Positions 15,602-23,825 of a stretch of 25,575 nucleotides of DNA are shown piece after piece. Origin of the DNA: Opitutales bacterium UBA2995 (lineage in GTDB: Bacteria > Verrucomicrobiota > Verrucomicrobiia > Opitutales > UBA2995); assembly GCA_002346535.1 (NCBI GenBank), contig DDZZ01000062.1:1-25575 (forward strand), read 5' to 3'. The position numbers and the translations under genes were made by a program. Every line of letters starts with the position of its first letter. Position 1 is the first letter of the stretch. A model generated the notes under the pieces. It was given only the letters and a program-made list of their open reading frames with translations, had not been told where the DNA came from and did no database searches.

Positions 15602-17419
15602 ATGACTGAGCACGAAATATTTGAACATGACGTACTAGTCATCGGAGCCGGTGGAGCCGGTCTGCGGGCGGCGATTGAAGCATCCGCGACTGGATTGAGG
15701 GTCGGATTGGTATGCAAATCGATGTTGGGCAAGGCCCACACTGTGATGGCCGAAGGAGGAGTCGCAGCGGCATTAGCGAATGTGGACGACCGCGATAACT
15801 GGAGGGTCCATTTTTCCGATACCATGCGTGGAGGCCAGTATATCAACAACTGGCGCATGGCTGAGATCCATGCCAAGGAGGCTCCGGAGCGGGTTCGGGA
15901 ACTCGAAGCCTGGGGAGCGGTTTTTGACCGGACCAAAGATGGGAAGATTCTGCAGCGAAATTTTGGCGGCCACAAATATCCGCGTCTAGCCCATGTGGGC
16001 GATCGAACCGGCCTGGAAATGATCCGCACCCTTCAGGATCACGGCATACACCAAGGCATTGATGTCCATATGGAAGTGACGGTTGTGCTTCTTCTCAAGG
16101 ATGGCAACCGGGTTTCCGGCGCAGTTGCTTACGATCGTGAAAGAGGTCGATTCCGGGTCTTTCATAGTAAGGCCGTCGTCTTGGCCACTGGTGGGATCGG
16201 CCGAGCGTTTGAAATAACCAGTAACAGCTGGGAGTATACAGGCGATGGACATTCGCTCGCTTATCACGCAGGTGCCGACCTGATCGATATGGAGTTTATC
16301 CAGTTTCATCCTACCGGAATGGTTTGGCCACCTAGCGTTAGAGGAATTTTGGTGACTGAAGGCGTTCGTGGTGAAGGGGGAATCCTCCAGAACAGCGAAG
16401 GCAAACGTTTCATGTTCGAAGATATTCCAGATAACTATAAGGACCAGACAGCCGCGGGTCCTGAGGAGGGATGGCGATATGTTCTAGGCGACAAGGAAGC
16501 CAATAGGCCGCCCGAATTATTAACGCGAGATCATGTGGCACGTTGCATCGTGCGTGAGATCAAGGAAGGCCGGGGCAGCCCGCATGGTGGCGTATTTCTC
16601 GATATTGCCTGGATCAAGGAGAAGATGAAGAACGCGAAGGACCATATCAAAAAGAAGCTGCCCAGTATGTATCATCAGTTCAAACAACTGGCCGATATCG
16701 ATATCACTAAAGAACCGATGGAAGTGGGACCGACCACACACTATGTTATGGGAGGTGTCCGGGTGGATGGCGACACGCAGATGTCAACCGTGCCAGGATT
16801 GTTTGCCTGCGGTGAAAGTGGGGCAGGTATCAATGGAGCCAATCGCTTAGGAGGCAATTCGTTATCGGATTTACTGGTCCTCGGAAAACGGGCTGGAGAA
16901 TACGCCGCAAAATACGCTAGCGAAAACGGCGAGACTTCGATCAATAATGAGGAAGTGGAAGCTGCCAAACTCGAAGCACTTGCTCCTTTTGATCGGCAGT
17001 GTGACTGCAGTGACGGTACTTATCAAATTCAATATGCTTTACAGAAATCGATGCAAAGCCAAGTCGGTATTGTTCGCAAAGGCGACGAAATGGAAAAAGC
17101 CCTTGAGGATATTGCGGACCTTAAGCAAAAGGCAGCTACGGTTGGTGTGATCGGCAATCGCGAGTACAATCCCGGTTGGCATACTGCTCTGGATTTGAAA
17201 AGCCTTCTCACTGTTTCTGAGGCCGTTGCCTTATCGGCTATTGAACGGAAAGAGAGTCGCGGAGCTCAGTTCAGGGAAGATTATCAGGACAAAAGCGAAG
17301 AGTGGGCCAAATACAACAATGTTGTTCGCCGCGGGCCTGATGGTTCCATGCAAATCGAACGGATTCCGATCCCTGAAATGCCCCAGGAATTACAGGACAT
17401 TATCAAGGAAATGGGTTAG
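15602..17419 (+). CDS. sdhA: Succinate dehydrogenase/fumarate reductase flavoprotein subunit
   Basis: A 605-residue FAD subunit from ATG 15602 (a TTG at 15572 lies inside the previous gene). It opens with the dinucleotide-binding motif V-I-G-A-G-G-A-G-L-R-A-A (about residues 13-24), then H-T-V-M-A-E-G-G-V-A-A-A-L, the position where FAD is attached and held. Active-site blocks follow: Q-F-H-P-T-G, R-G-E-G-G, R-E-I-K-E-G-R-G (catalytic arginine region), H-Y-V-M-G-G-V and the R-L-G-G-N-S-L-S-D-L-L-V-L-G segment. It oxidises succinate to fumarate in the TCA cycle on the cytoplasmic side, or the reverse under anaerobiosis; the sequence alone does not decide. It is 10 bp upstream of the iron-sulfur subunit gene. 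Confidence 0.95.
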   Translation: MTEHEIFEHDVLVIGAGGAGLRAAIEASATGLRVGLVCKSMLGKAHTVMAEGGVAAALANVDDRDNWRVHFSDTMRGGQYINNWRMAEIHAKEAPERVRELEAWGAVFDRTKDGKILQRNFGGHKYPRLAHVGDRTGLEMIRTLQDHGIHQGIDVHMEVTVVLLLKDGNRVSGAVAYDRERGRFRVFHSKAVVLATGGIGRAFEITSNSWEYTGDGHSLAYHAGADLIDMEFIQFHPTGMVWPPSVRGILVTEGVRGEGGILQNSEGKRFMFEDIPDNYKDQTAAGPEEGWRYVLGDKEANRPPELLTRDHVARCIVREIKEGRGSPHGGVFLDIAWIKEKMKNAKDHIKKKLPSMYHQFKQLADIDITKEPMEVGPTTHYVMGGVRVDGDTQMSTVPGLFACGESGAGINGANRLGGNSLSDLLVLGKRAGEYAAKYASENGETSINNEEVEAAKLEALAPFDRQCDCSDGTYQIQYALQKSMQSQVGIVRKGDEMEKALEDIADLKQKAATVGVIGNREYNPGWHTALDLKSLLTVSEAVALSAIERKESRGAQFREDYQDKSEEWAKYNNVVRRGPDGSMQIERIPIPEMPQELQDIIKEMG

Positions 17420-17422
17420 GAG
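17418..17422 (+). promoter_or_regulatory. Ribosome binding site of sdhB
   Basis: AGGAG overlaps the sdhA stop codon (17417-17419) and lies 7 bases before ATG 17430. It fixes the sdhB start and dismisses the longer upstream frame beginning at 17226 inside sdhA. Confidence 0.85.
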
Positions 17423-17429
17423 TAAAATT

Positions 17430-18173
17430 ATGGCGGAAACAAATTTTAAGATTTGGCGCGGTGACGCAGACGGGGGTGATTTTCAGGAATATTCCACCGA
17501 AGTGACCGAAGGCATGGTTGTTCTGGATGCTGTGCACCAGATTCAGGCTGAAAGCGCTAACGATCTGGCGTGTCGCTGGAACTGCAAAGCGGGAAAATGT
17601 GGTTCGTGTTCGGCGGAGGTGAATGGCGTACCCAAGCTTATGTGCATGACCCGGCTCAACGATTTGCCGTTGGATCAAGGCGTCAACATTCAACCGATGA
17701 AAACCTTTCCGGTGATCAAGGATTTAACCTGCGACGTTTCATGGAATTATCGGGTCAAAAAGAGAATCAAACCATTTAAACCTCGGAAACCTGACAATGA
17801 AGATGGGACTTGGAATATTAACCAGGACGACATCGACCGCGTTCAGGAATTTAGGAAATGCATCGAATGTTTCCTCTGCCAGGATGTATGCCATGTACTC
17901 CGCGAGCATCAATTACACGAAGAGTTTATAGGTCCCCGGGCGCTCGTTTACACAGCTGCATTGGAAATGCATCCACTGGATACAGAAGATCGGCTTGAGG
18001 ATTTAAAAAAGGCGGATGGGATAGGGTATTGTAATATCACCAAATGTTGTACCCATGTTTGTCCTGAAGAAATTACCATTACCGACAATGCTATTATTCC
18101 TCTCAAGGAACGGGTAGTTGACCGATTCTACGATCCGCTTGTCAGGTTGTTTAACAAGTTATTTGGATCCTGA
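17430..18173 (+). CDS. sdhB: Succinate dehydrogenase/fumarate reductase iron-sulfur subunit
   Basis: A 247-residue electron-transfer subunit. The N-terminal ferredoxin domain holds the 2Fe-2S ligands in C-K-A-G-K-C-G-S-C (about residues 54-62) plus the cysteine of L-M-C about 12 residues on. The C-terminal domain has C-I-E-C-F-L-C-Q-D-V-C (4Fe-4S) and C-N-I-T-K-C-C-T-H-V-C-P (3Fe-4S region). It carries electrons from the flavin of SdhA to the heme/quinone site of SdhC. The start is set by AGGAG at 17418-17422. Its last 15 bases overlap the 3' end of the convergent serine hydrolase gene. All three subunits appear intact. Confidence 0.95.
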   Translation: MAETNFKIWRGDADGGDFQEYSTEVTEGMVVLDAVHQIQAESANDLACRWNCKAGKCGSCSAEVNGVPKLMCMTRLNDLPLDQGVNIQPMKTFPVIKDLTCDVSWNYRVKKRIKPFKPRKPDNEDGTWNINQDDIDRVQEFRKCIECFLCQDVCHVLREHQLHEEFIGPRALVYTAALEMHPLDTEDRLEDLKKADGIGYCNITKCCTHVCPEEITITDNAIIPLKERVVDRFYDPLVRLFNKLFGS

Positions 18174-19403
18174 GATCCCTTCAAAATCAAATCCTTTAAT
18201 CGCTTCTGCCGCAAGAGTCCCTAGCTGACGTCTGAGTTCAAGCACATCACCGGTACCATCTGGATGGACGCGGTTGCACATCACAATGACAAAGGTTTCA
18301 GAAAAAGGATCGATCCATAGGCTAGTTCCGATAAAGCCCGTATGGCCGAAACCTCCAATGGGAAAGATGGTACCGCGTTGATTGGTGTAGCTGGTACTTA
18401 TGTCCCAGCCGAGTCCGCGAAGTTCATTCATGCTTTCCGGGGTTTGGATTGAGGTCATCAATTCAACGGTTTCAGGCTTAAGTAAGCGGATGCCTTCGAG
18501 CTCGCCTTTGTTGAGAATCATTCGCGCGAATCGGGCCAGGTCTGCGGCTGTCGTAAATATGCCTGCATGACCATGAACTCCGCCGGTCTTGCGGCAAATG
18601 GGATTATTAGCCGTCCCGCGAAGCATCTTGCCGTCGACCCATTTGGTAGGAGCTATGCGATTTATCAAAATAGGGGAGGGCAAGTAACCGGTGTCTTTCA
18701 TCCTTAGAGGATGAAATATTTTTTCACGAGTATAGTCCTGTAGTTGCTGACCAGATACTTGTTGGATGATTTCTCCTAGGAGTATAAAATTGATGTCACT
18801 GTAGACAAATTTGGTTCCGGGTTCTTGTTGCATTTTTTCAGATTTGGCGATGGCTATGGCTGTAGCATAGCCCCGCCAATCGGTTTCAACCCCGTCAATT
18901 TCAATTGTGTTCGGTAAGACCGGGCGCAATCCGGAGGTATGAGTCATCAGCTGTTTGATGGTGATGTTTTCTTTGCCTCCGTTCTCGAAGCCGTCTAGGT
19001 AATTGCTGACAGGCGCATCCACTTCGATCTTTCCTTGTTCAAATAGCAGCATCATAGCCGTGGTAGTAGCCACGATTTTTGTGATGGAGGCGGCATCGTA
19101 GATCGCATCGATACGAGTCGCCAGGACTTTCGGCTCAAGCGACATATTTCCATACGCCTTCACGTAACGTTCACCTTTTTGCTCCAACCAGAAGATGCCT
19201 CCGGGTGTTTTTTCTACGGCAATTGCTTGTTCGATGGCTTCGTCAATTTGGGCAAGTTTGACTGGATCGAAGGTAACTTGTGTTTCTGATCTGCAAGCCA
19301 GCAGAAAAAAAGCCATGGCTGTGATGGAGATAAATTTTAAGTAATCGTATGAATCACAGGAGGTACAAAATGGTTTCCTTACTTCATGTTTATTGGTGTC
19401 CAT
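18159..19403 (-). CDS. Lipoprotein serine hydrolase (beta-lactamase/class C-like)
   Basis: A 414-residue protein from ATG 19403; the frame is open to a GTG at 19430. An N-terminal hydrophobic stretch ends in F-F-L-L-A-C37, a good lipobox, so it should be an outer- or inner-membrane lipoprotein. The hydrolase domain has S106-I-T-K109 (the S-x-x-K nucleophile and base), Y-S-D-I-N (the Y-x-N position, with D in the middle) and a late H-T-G-F-I-G-T (the K/H-x-G element). This is the beta-lactamase/esterase/D-Ala carboxypeptidase fold; the substrate cannot be told and resistance should not be inferred. The N-terminal region before the lipobox is unusually long (about 25 residues), so the true start may be further in. 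It overlaps sdhB tail to tail by 15 bp. Confidence 0.82.
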   Translation of the reverse strand: MDTNKHEVRKPFCTSCDSYDYLKFISITAMAFFLLACRSETQVTFDPVKLAQIDEAIEQAIAVEKTPGGIFWLEQKGERYVKAYGNMSLEPKVLATRIDAIYDAASITKIVATTTAMMLLFEQGKIEVDAPVSNYLDGFENGGKENITIKQLMTHTSGLRPVLPNTIEIDGVETDWRGYATAIAIAKSEKMQQEPGTKFVYSDINFILLGEIIQQVSGQQLQDYTREKIFHPLRMKDTGYLPSPILINRIAPTKWVDGKMLRGTANNPICRKTGGVHGHAGIFTTAADLARFARMILNKGELEGIRLLKPETVELMTSIQTPESMNELRGLGWDISTSYTNQRGTIFPIGGFGHTGFIGTSLWIDPFSETFVIVMCNRVHPDGTGDVLELRRQLGTLAAEAIKGFDFEGISGSK

Positions 19404-19426
19404 TGGCGGTTGCTTTTTTATGCAAA

Positions 19427-19561
19427 TCACCCTTCAGAAGTAGAATTTTTTTCAAGCCAATCACATAAGGTCTTCTCGTCGATTTCGTTAGGCGCGAGGG
19501 CCAGGATCTTGAGCGCGGATTCGACCTTGCTAACAGAAAATTTCCAGTCTTTCAGTTCCAT
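19427..19561 (-). pseudogene. 44-codon coding-like fragment of unknown family
   Basis: From ATG 19561 to TGA 19427-19429 the frame reads M-E-L-K-D-W-K-F-S-V-S-K-V-E-S-A-L, then A-L-A-P-N-E-I-D-E-K-T-L-C-D-W-L-E-K. It has the composition and helical pattern of a real protein end. The same frame stays open upstream into the orfA stub, with no ribosome site, so it is more likely the C-terminal remnant of a disrupted gene than a small gene. I do not recognise the family. It overlaps the possible early GTG start of the serine hydrolase. Confidence 0.4.
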
Positions 19562-19691
19562 GAATAGCGCGGCCGGCGGAGTCCGCTTTGGCGATGCTGT
19601 GCTCTCGGCACGCTTGATCTATGTTAATGCCCTCGTCTACTTGGCCAAGGATACGGATGATCTGTTCTACGGTGTGTCTTTTTTTCTTCAT
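19530..19691 (-). pseudogene. IS3-type transposase orfA, 5' stub
   Basis: ATG 19691 starts M-K-K-K-R-H-T-V-E-Q-I-I-R-I-L, then I-D-Q-A-C-R-E-H-S-I-A-K-A: the first two helices of the IS3-family OrfA HTH. Similarity stops after about 36 codons (near 19584), where the usual F-x-x-W segment should follow; out-of-family sequence continues to TAG 19530-19532. No orfB is present. The breakpoint abuts the fragment at 19427-19561 in a different frame, pointing to a deletion or recombination junction. Confidence 0.7.
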
Positions 19692-19770
19692 GGTTCTGGT
19701 TGGTTTTTAGCCAGCCATAATCTCATTTTCAATGGCCCAGTTTCGGAGATAAGGTCAATCCTTTGCCCTA

Positions 19771-19944
19771 TTACGATTCGTGTTGTTTTTGCACTATGGG
19801 TGCGATGCCAAGCCAGAGAATCATCCCGAAGACCATGATGATCTTGGAAGTGGTTAATTCAATGACATCATAGAAGAACAAAAGCGGTGGGAGAACTGTG
19901 AGAACCAAACCTAGTCTTGCTAAGATAGGACGGAGGTTTTGCAT
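19771..19944 (-). CDS. Small two-helix membrane protein downstream of permease
   Basis: A 57-residue protein from ATG 19944 to TAA 19771-19773. It starts M-Q-N-L-R-P-I-L-A-R and has two hydrophobic helices, about residues 9-25 and 34-51, joined by a short polar turn (Y-D-V-I-E-L-T-T-S-K), ending Q-K-Q-H-E-S. The basic N-terminus suggests both ends face the cytoplasm. It begins 13 bp after the stop of the NCS1-type permease on the same strand, so it is probably in that operon and could be an accessory subunit. I recall similar short proteins behind permeases of this type in related bacteria, but that is memory and not a search. No Shine-Dalgarno is evident. Confidence 0.7.
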   Translation of the reverse strand: MQNLRPILARLGLVLTVLPPLLFFYDVIELTTSKIIMVFGMILWLGIAPIVQKQHES

Positions 19945-19957
19945 ATTTTAAAATGGT

Positions 19958-21343
19958 TCAATGGTTAGAGGTCTTCGGACCTGTGAAGCGATTAAGGATA
20001 AAATAAATCAAACCGCAGGCGATCCAGCAAGGTAATGGTAGATGCCAGGCAGGGATACCATTTTGGTGTGCAAGGTATAGACTGATACTTACGGGAATTA
20101 GCCAGGCAAGGAGCACGGGTACGCTAAAAGAGGAGGCTGGTTGGGCGTTGTGGAGGCTTTCTGCGTTTCCTTTTCGATTAAAATACCAGTCGACGAAAAT
20201 TATCGCTCCGATGGGTGAAAGAATGGTGCCGTAAATACCTACAAAATCGAGAAGTCTTAATACAATAGCAGGAAAAGTTCCGAAAATCGTGGCGATGAAT
20301 CCCGTGATAAGCGTGACCTTGAATCGCGATGTTTTCGGAATTATGGCCTGAAAGGCAAGCCCGGCACGGTAGATGGTCGGATTGGCGGTGGTCCAACCGG
20401 CCACAACCACGCAAAAAATTCCTGTCAATCCAACAGCGCCATATGCCATGGGACCCGGAACCGGATTGGCATCACGGAGTAATTTGATTTGCGCTGCAAG
20501 TAAGAAGGCTGCTGCGACCCAGGCCATATAATGGCCGACGTACATCCCTGCGGTAGAGGCCCAACCATAGGACGGTTTCTTTGCATAACGAAAGATAGAT
20601 AGGTCTGACATTCCGATGTGCATGGCCGCGTTGCAGAACCAGGCAAACAATACGATACTCCAGAAACTCATGCGTCCTTGCGTCTGTCCTTGCTGAGCAA
20701 ATACAATAGATTCGTTCCAAAGTGAGCTAAGCTCGGCCCAGGAAGATACATTTAGCTGCTTTAGAGCAACAATTCCGCAGGCAAAAAAGACCAGGATCAT
20801 CCAGGGAGCCGCTACATTGGCAAACTTGGCAACCGAGTTGTAACCCTTAGCGGCAACAATAGCAATAACCGCGCCCACGCCGAGAACGGTTATAACGAAG
20901 GCGGCATTGGTTGGGAGTAAGTCGTCTTGCGTCGGTATGGGTATGTTGAAGGGAATGCCTACGGCTGTAGCGGATACCGTAATCATGGCTCCAGCCAGGA
21001 AACAGAACAGGATCCCATTTGCCAGATTGTAGATTACGACTAACCACTTACCGGCAATTTTTTCCAAATGATAGTAGAGGGTCAGTCGTGCTTGAGTTGC
21101 GATTGGAGCGCAAATGAATCTCCAGCTTAATACTGCGAGCAGGTTTCCGAGAAGCAGGCCCAGAAAAATATTCTGCAAACTCACGCCATTCAGCAAAAAG
21201 AGCGGACCGATCATGAACTCGGTACCGGCACAGTGCTCTCCTGCAAACATACCCCAAAATTTATTGGCGCCCTTTTGTTCCTTTGTGGGAACGGGTTCGC
21301 GTTCGAATTCGTTTATGGTGGTGGATTTAGCGTGATCTGGCAC
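19958..21343 (-). CDS. NCS1-type (cytosine/purine/hydantoin-like) permease
   Basis: A 461-residue polytopic transporter with about twelve hydrophobic segments. The N-terminal soluble stretch is followed by N-K-F-W-G-M-F-A-G-E-H, G-P-L-F-L-L-N-G and later A-W-F-C-N-A-A-M-H-I-G-M-S-D-L-S. Late in the protein comes W-T-T-A-N-P-T-I-Y-R-A-G-L-A-F-Q, a segment typical of the cytosine/purine permease branch of NCS1. It should import a nucleobase or related heterocycle with Na+ or H+; the substrate cannot be read from sequence. No nucleobase catabolic enzymes lie nearby. The short membrane protein at 19771-19944 follows in the same operon, and a lipoprotein metallophosphoesterase lies 89 bp upstream on the same strand. 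Confidence 0.82.
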   Translation of the reverse strand: MPDHAKSTTINEFEREPVPTKEQKGANKFWGMFAGEHCAGTEFMIGPLFLLNGVSLQNIFLGLLLGNLLAVLSWRFICAPIATQARLTLYYHLEKIAGKWLVVIYNLANGILFCFLAGAMITVSATAVGIPFNIPIPTQDDLLPTNAAFVITVLGVGAVIAIVAAKGYNSVAKFANVAAPWMILVFFACGIVALKQLNVSSWAELSSLWNESIVFAQQGQTQGRMSFWSIVLFAWFCNAAMHIGMSDLSIFRYAKKPSYGWASTAGMYVGHYMAWVAAAFLLAAQIKLLRDANPVPGPMAYGAVGLTGIFCVVVAGWTTANPTIYRAGLAFQAIIPKTSRFKVTLITGFIATIFGTFPAIVLRLLDFVGIYGTILSPIGAIIFVDWYFNRKGNAESLHNAQPASSFSVPVLLAWLIPVSISLYLAHQNGIPAWHLPLPCWIACGLIYFILNRFTGPKTSNH

Positions 21344-21432
21344 AATAGGTATTTAAGAGAATAGAAGAGAATGAAGTTACATTCCCAGTCTGCAATGCAG
21401 TTTGGTCTCGTGTCAACCGAGTGAGCTTTCAA

Positions 21433-22413
21433 TTAAAGCGTCCTTACCAATCGAAACGGATTCACTGGATATGCTACGATTTCCACAATCAAAGGCGCTT
21501 CCAATCCACCTTGGGTTACTTGGACCCGTTTAATCCGATTGCCTGCATTTGGAAATGGATTGTCTTCAATCCACCGGTGTCCATCTCCGTGAATGAATAA
21601 TATGGGTTTTGGAAAAATCGATTCGGATTCCTTATCGAGCAGCTCTACGAAGGGGCGAAAGGCTTCGTTTGAATATTGAAAAGCAGTTCTTAATTTTCTA
21701 CCGGGGTTGGCGTGTCCGAATAACACCGCACCTTGGACTTCGTCACGGTATTTCAGGAACTGATCCCTGATCCATTGATTGTTATCCTGAATACGATCTT
21801 GCCATTCAGCAGGGTCGTGAACTCTTCCACCCACCAGGTTGATCCCGAGGAAGACAATGTTTTGATGGACAAAAGCAAAATTCTCCACTCGCTCCTCCTG
21901 CCGTTCCGCTCCGAGATTGTTGGGCCAGTTTTCTTCAAAGCGCATGAAGCGAGTGTCCCACAGTTTCCAGGCTTCGGTTGGATTAGCGCAGTCATTCCAT
22001 TCGTTGTCCCCGGGAATAATGAAGAGAGGCTTGTTGCTTGTTTTCAGTATCTCGACCACGGCATCGTAGACTTCGGGTACACAGGGCGGCTGGCCTTTTT
22101 TAATATCTCCCACATGAACGACAAACTCGACTGAATCGTTTGCGTTCAGATCTGCGATTTGTGTCCTGAGCATTGCTTTTTCCCGCTCTCGCTCTTCACC
22201 GGTTAATCCGTAGGGGACATCACCCATCACTGCAATGGTTAGGACGGCTGGCCCTTCGGGAACAGGTAGAGAAGTGTCTCTATTTGCCCCACAACCCAGG
22301 AAGACCGATCCACACAGCCCGACGAGCAAAAAGAAGGCCAAGCGATTACGGGTATTTGAGTGGTTATTACTGTAGATATTTTTTCTGCCTTCGATACGAA
22401 TCATACTTAGCAC
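21433..22413 (-). CDS. Lipoprotein calcineurin-like metallophosphoesterase
   Basis: A 326-residue protein. After a polar leader, a hydrophobic stretch (about residues 25-40) ends in V-F-L-G-C41, a lipobox, so it is predicted to be a lipoprotein. The metallophosphoesterase fold shows in order M-G-D-V-P, V-V-H-V-G-D-I-K-K-G, P-G-D-N-E-W, G-H-A-N and H-G-D-G-H, giving the usual Asp/His/Asn set for a two-metal centre. Substrate is unknown: phosphomonoesters, phosphodiesters and nucleotides are all possible. The start may be ATG 22413 or 22404, since the n-region is longer than normal. It is on the same strand as the permease, 89 bp upstream, so co-transcription is possible, and a link to nucleotide salvage is speculative. 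Confidence 0.8.
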   Translation of the reverse strand: MLSMIRIEGRKNIYSNNHSNTRNRLAFFLLVGLCGSVFLGCGANRDTSLPVPEGPAVLTIAVMGDVPYGLTGEEREREKAMLRTQIADLNANDSVEFVVHVGDIKKGQPPCVPEVYDAVVEILKTSNKPLFIIPGDNEWNDCANPTEAWKLWDTRFMRFEENWPNNLGAERQEERVENFAFVHQNIVFLGINLVGGRVHDPAEWQDRIQDNNQWIRDQFLKYRDEVQGAVLFGHANPGRKLRTAFQYSNEAFRPFVELLDKESESIFPKPILFIHGDGHRWIEDNPFPNAGNRIKRVQVTQGGLEAPLIVEIVAYPVNPFRLVRTL

Positions 22414-22761
22414 AGGTTTGCATAGAACCGTCTATGTGGTCAAAGCATCTACCTTCGTTTTTCAAAAACGTCCACGATTGAATCAACCACTCGTGCATCG
22501 CTCGTGAGCTTTTCCTAATTTCCTGACTGATATTTACTGGTTTGAACAAGGTAGCCCCGACAATCCGGAATCATGGCTTCTTGGACGCCACCAAAAAAGT
22601 CATCATCAATTTATTAGGCAATCCTAAGCAGGGAAGGGGGTGGAAGCGACGATTTCGTCGAAGAATGCTCTGCTGGGTTTCCACATGATAATGGCTTCGG
22701 TATCTATTTTTGTCTTATCGAATTCTTGCAAAGCAACAAGTATCAGTTTTGTTTCTTGCCA
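22414..22761. other. Intergenic, divergent promoter region
   Basis: It lies between the divergent metallophosphoesterase and decarboxylase genes. No supported gene. A minus-strand frame ending at 22624 reads A-L-Q-E-F-D-K-T-K-I-D-T-E-A-I-I-M-W and R-A-F-F-D-E-I-V, which looks like a former protein C-terminus, but its upstream part overlaps the decarboxylase start and no family is recognised. Confidence 0.4.
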
Positions 22762-23256
22762 ATGCTTACGGCTACAAAAGTTAGAGACCTGCTTTTGGCG
22801 CATGGAGTAACCCATATAGTGGGTTTGCCAGATAATCTCTGCCGCACATTATTCTCAACACTTAAGGAGGAGCCAGCTATTGAGGTGATTGGGGTGAGTA
22901 GGGAAGGGGAAACTTTTGCCATTGCTGCTGGACTTCATATCGGCGGTAAGAAGCCGGTCGTGCTCATCCAGAATACTGGCTTATTGGAAGCTGGCGATGC
23001 CTATCGTGGGACCTCTTGGCATATGCATATTCCCCAGGTCATTTTATTGGCCTATCGCGGTTTTGCGAGTCTTGCAGCCGAGGTAGAGCGTAAAGATACG
23101 GTCGCTGAGTTTACCGAACCGACCTTGAAGGCCTGGAGCATTCCATACGAAATCATGCAGGAGGATGAGGACCTGAAAATGTTATCCAGAGCCTTCGAAT
23201 TAGCTGAATCTACTAACCGTCCAGCGGCTGCAATCATAGCAGGTACTACTCAATAA
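22762..23256 (+). CDS. Thiamine-diphosphate decarboxylase, PYR-domain (alpha) subunit
   Basis: A 164-residue protein from ATG 22762 (the frame opens further upstream at 22726, but those residues are not family-like). It corresponds to the PYR half of a ThDP enzyme: A-H-G-V-T-H-I-V-G-L-P-D-N, then V-S-R-E-G-E-T-F-A-I-A-A-G-L, whose glutamate (E51) is in the position that activates the cofactor aminopyrimidine, then P-V-V-L-I-Q-N-T-G-L. Size and motifs match the ComD subunit of sulfopyruvate decarboxylase and the N-terminal half of phosphonopyruvate decarboxylase (Ppd/AepY). Its partner begins 2 bp after its stop. No coenzyme M, sulfonate or phosphonate genes are next to it, so the 2-oxo-acid substrate is open. 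Confidence 0.8.
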   Translation: MLTATKVRDLLLAHGVTHIVGLPDNLCRTLFSTLKEEPAIEVIGVSREGETFAIAAGLHIGGKKPVVLIQNTGLLEAGDAYRGTSWHMHIPQVILLAYRGFASLAAEVERKDTVAEFTEPTLKAWSIPYEIMQEDEDLKMLSRAFELAESTNRPAAAIIAGTTQ

Positions 23257-23258
23257 CA

Positions 23259-23825
23259 ATGCTCAACAAGTACACCTGTTTGGAAAAGCTGGCGGCTCGG
23301 CGTCAGGATGAAGTGATCATCACCTGCATGAGCACGGCAAAGCCTTGGGAAAAACTTTCGGACACGGAATTTGATTTTGCTTCTGTGGACAGCGCGATGG
23401 GGCATGCGGCCGATCTTGCCTTGGGCATTGCTATCGCTCAACCGGAAAAAAGAGTCATTACTCTTAATGGCGACGGCAGTATGTTGATGTGCCTGGGGAC
23501 TTTCGTTACCATCGCACAACGTCCCTGTTCGAATTATGCCATGGTCATCTTTGAGAATGGTACTTACGAGGTGACGGGAAACCAGAGCGTACCGGGTTCC
23601 ACGATTGTGGATTACGAAACCGTCGCGAAAGCTTCCGGTATCGAAAAAACATATACGGTGGATTCAGAATCTGATTTCGAATCGAGATTGAGCCAGGTAT
23701 TTGAACAACCTGGACCTGTAGTGTTTATTTGGAAGGTGGAACCTGGCAGTGAGCCCGTTCCCAGTTTCAAGAAAACACTCGCCGAGCGGGTAGAGCGGTT
23801 GAGGAAGGCGTTGGTTTATAAGTAG
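23259..23825 (+). CDS. Thiamine-diphosphate decarboxylase, PP-domain (beta) subunit
   Basis: A 188-residue partner of the preceding subunit. It carries the ThDP/Mg binding motif G-D-G-S-M-L-M-C-L-G (about residues 70-79), ending in N-G-T-Y-E-V-T-G-N-Q (about 108-117), which supplies the metal ligands and the loop over the diphosphate. Upstream, V-D-S-A-M-G-H-A-A-D-L-A-L-G-I-A is the usual segment before it. It corresponds to ComE of sulfopyruvate decarboxylase or the C-terminal half of phosphonopyruvate decarboxylase. The active site forms at the alpha/beta interface, so both genes are needed. The predicted reaction is decarboxylation of a 3-sulfo- or 3-phosphono-pyruvate-like acid to the aldehyde; specificity is inferred from family likeness only. 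The frame stays open for about 65 codons after its stop. Confidence 0.82.
   Translation: MLNKYTCLEKLAARRQDEVIITCMSTAKPWEKLSDTEFDFASVDSAMGHAADLALGIAIAQPEKRVITLNGDGSMLMCLGTFVTIAQRPCSNYAMVIFENGTYEVTGNQSVPGSTIVDYETVAKASGIEKTYTVDSESDFESRLSQVFEQPGPVVFIWKVEPGSEPVPSFKKTLAERVERLRKALVYK

Noticed and set aside
17226..17429. Upstream extension of the sdhB frame
   Set aside because: It lies inside sdhA in another frame; the real start at 17430 has a strong ribosome site and family-typical length.
18159..19403. Antibiotic-resistance beta-lactamase
   Set aside because: The S-x-x-K fold is shared by many esterases and peptidases; nothing specific to beta-lactam hydrolysis can be seen.
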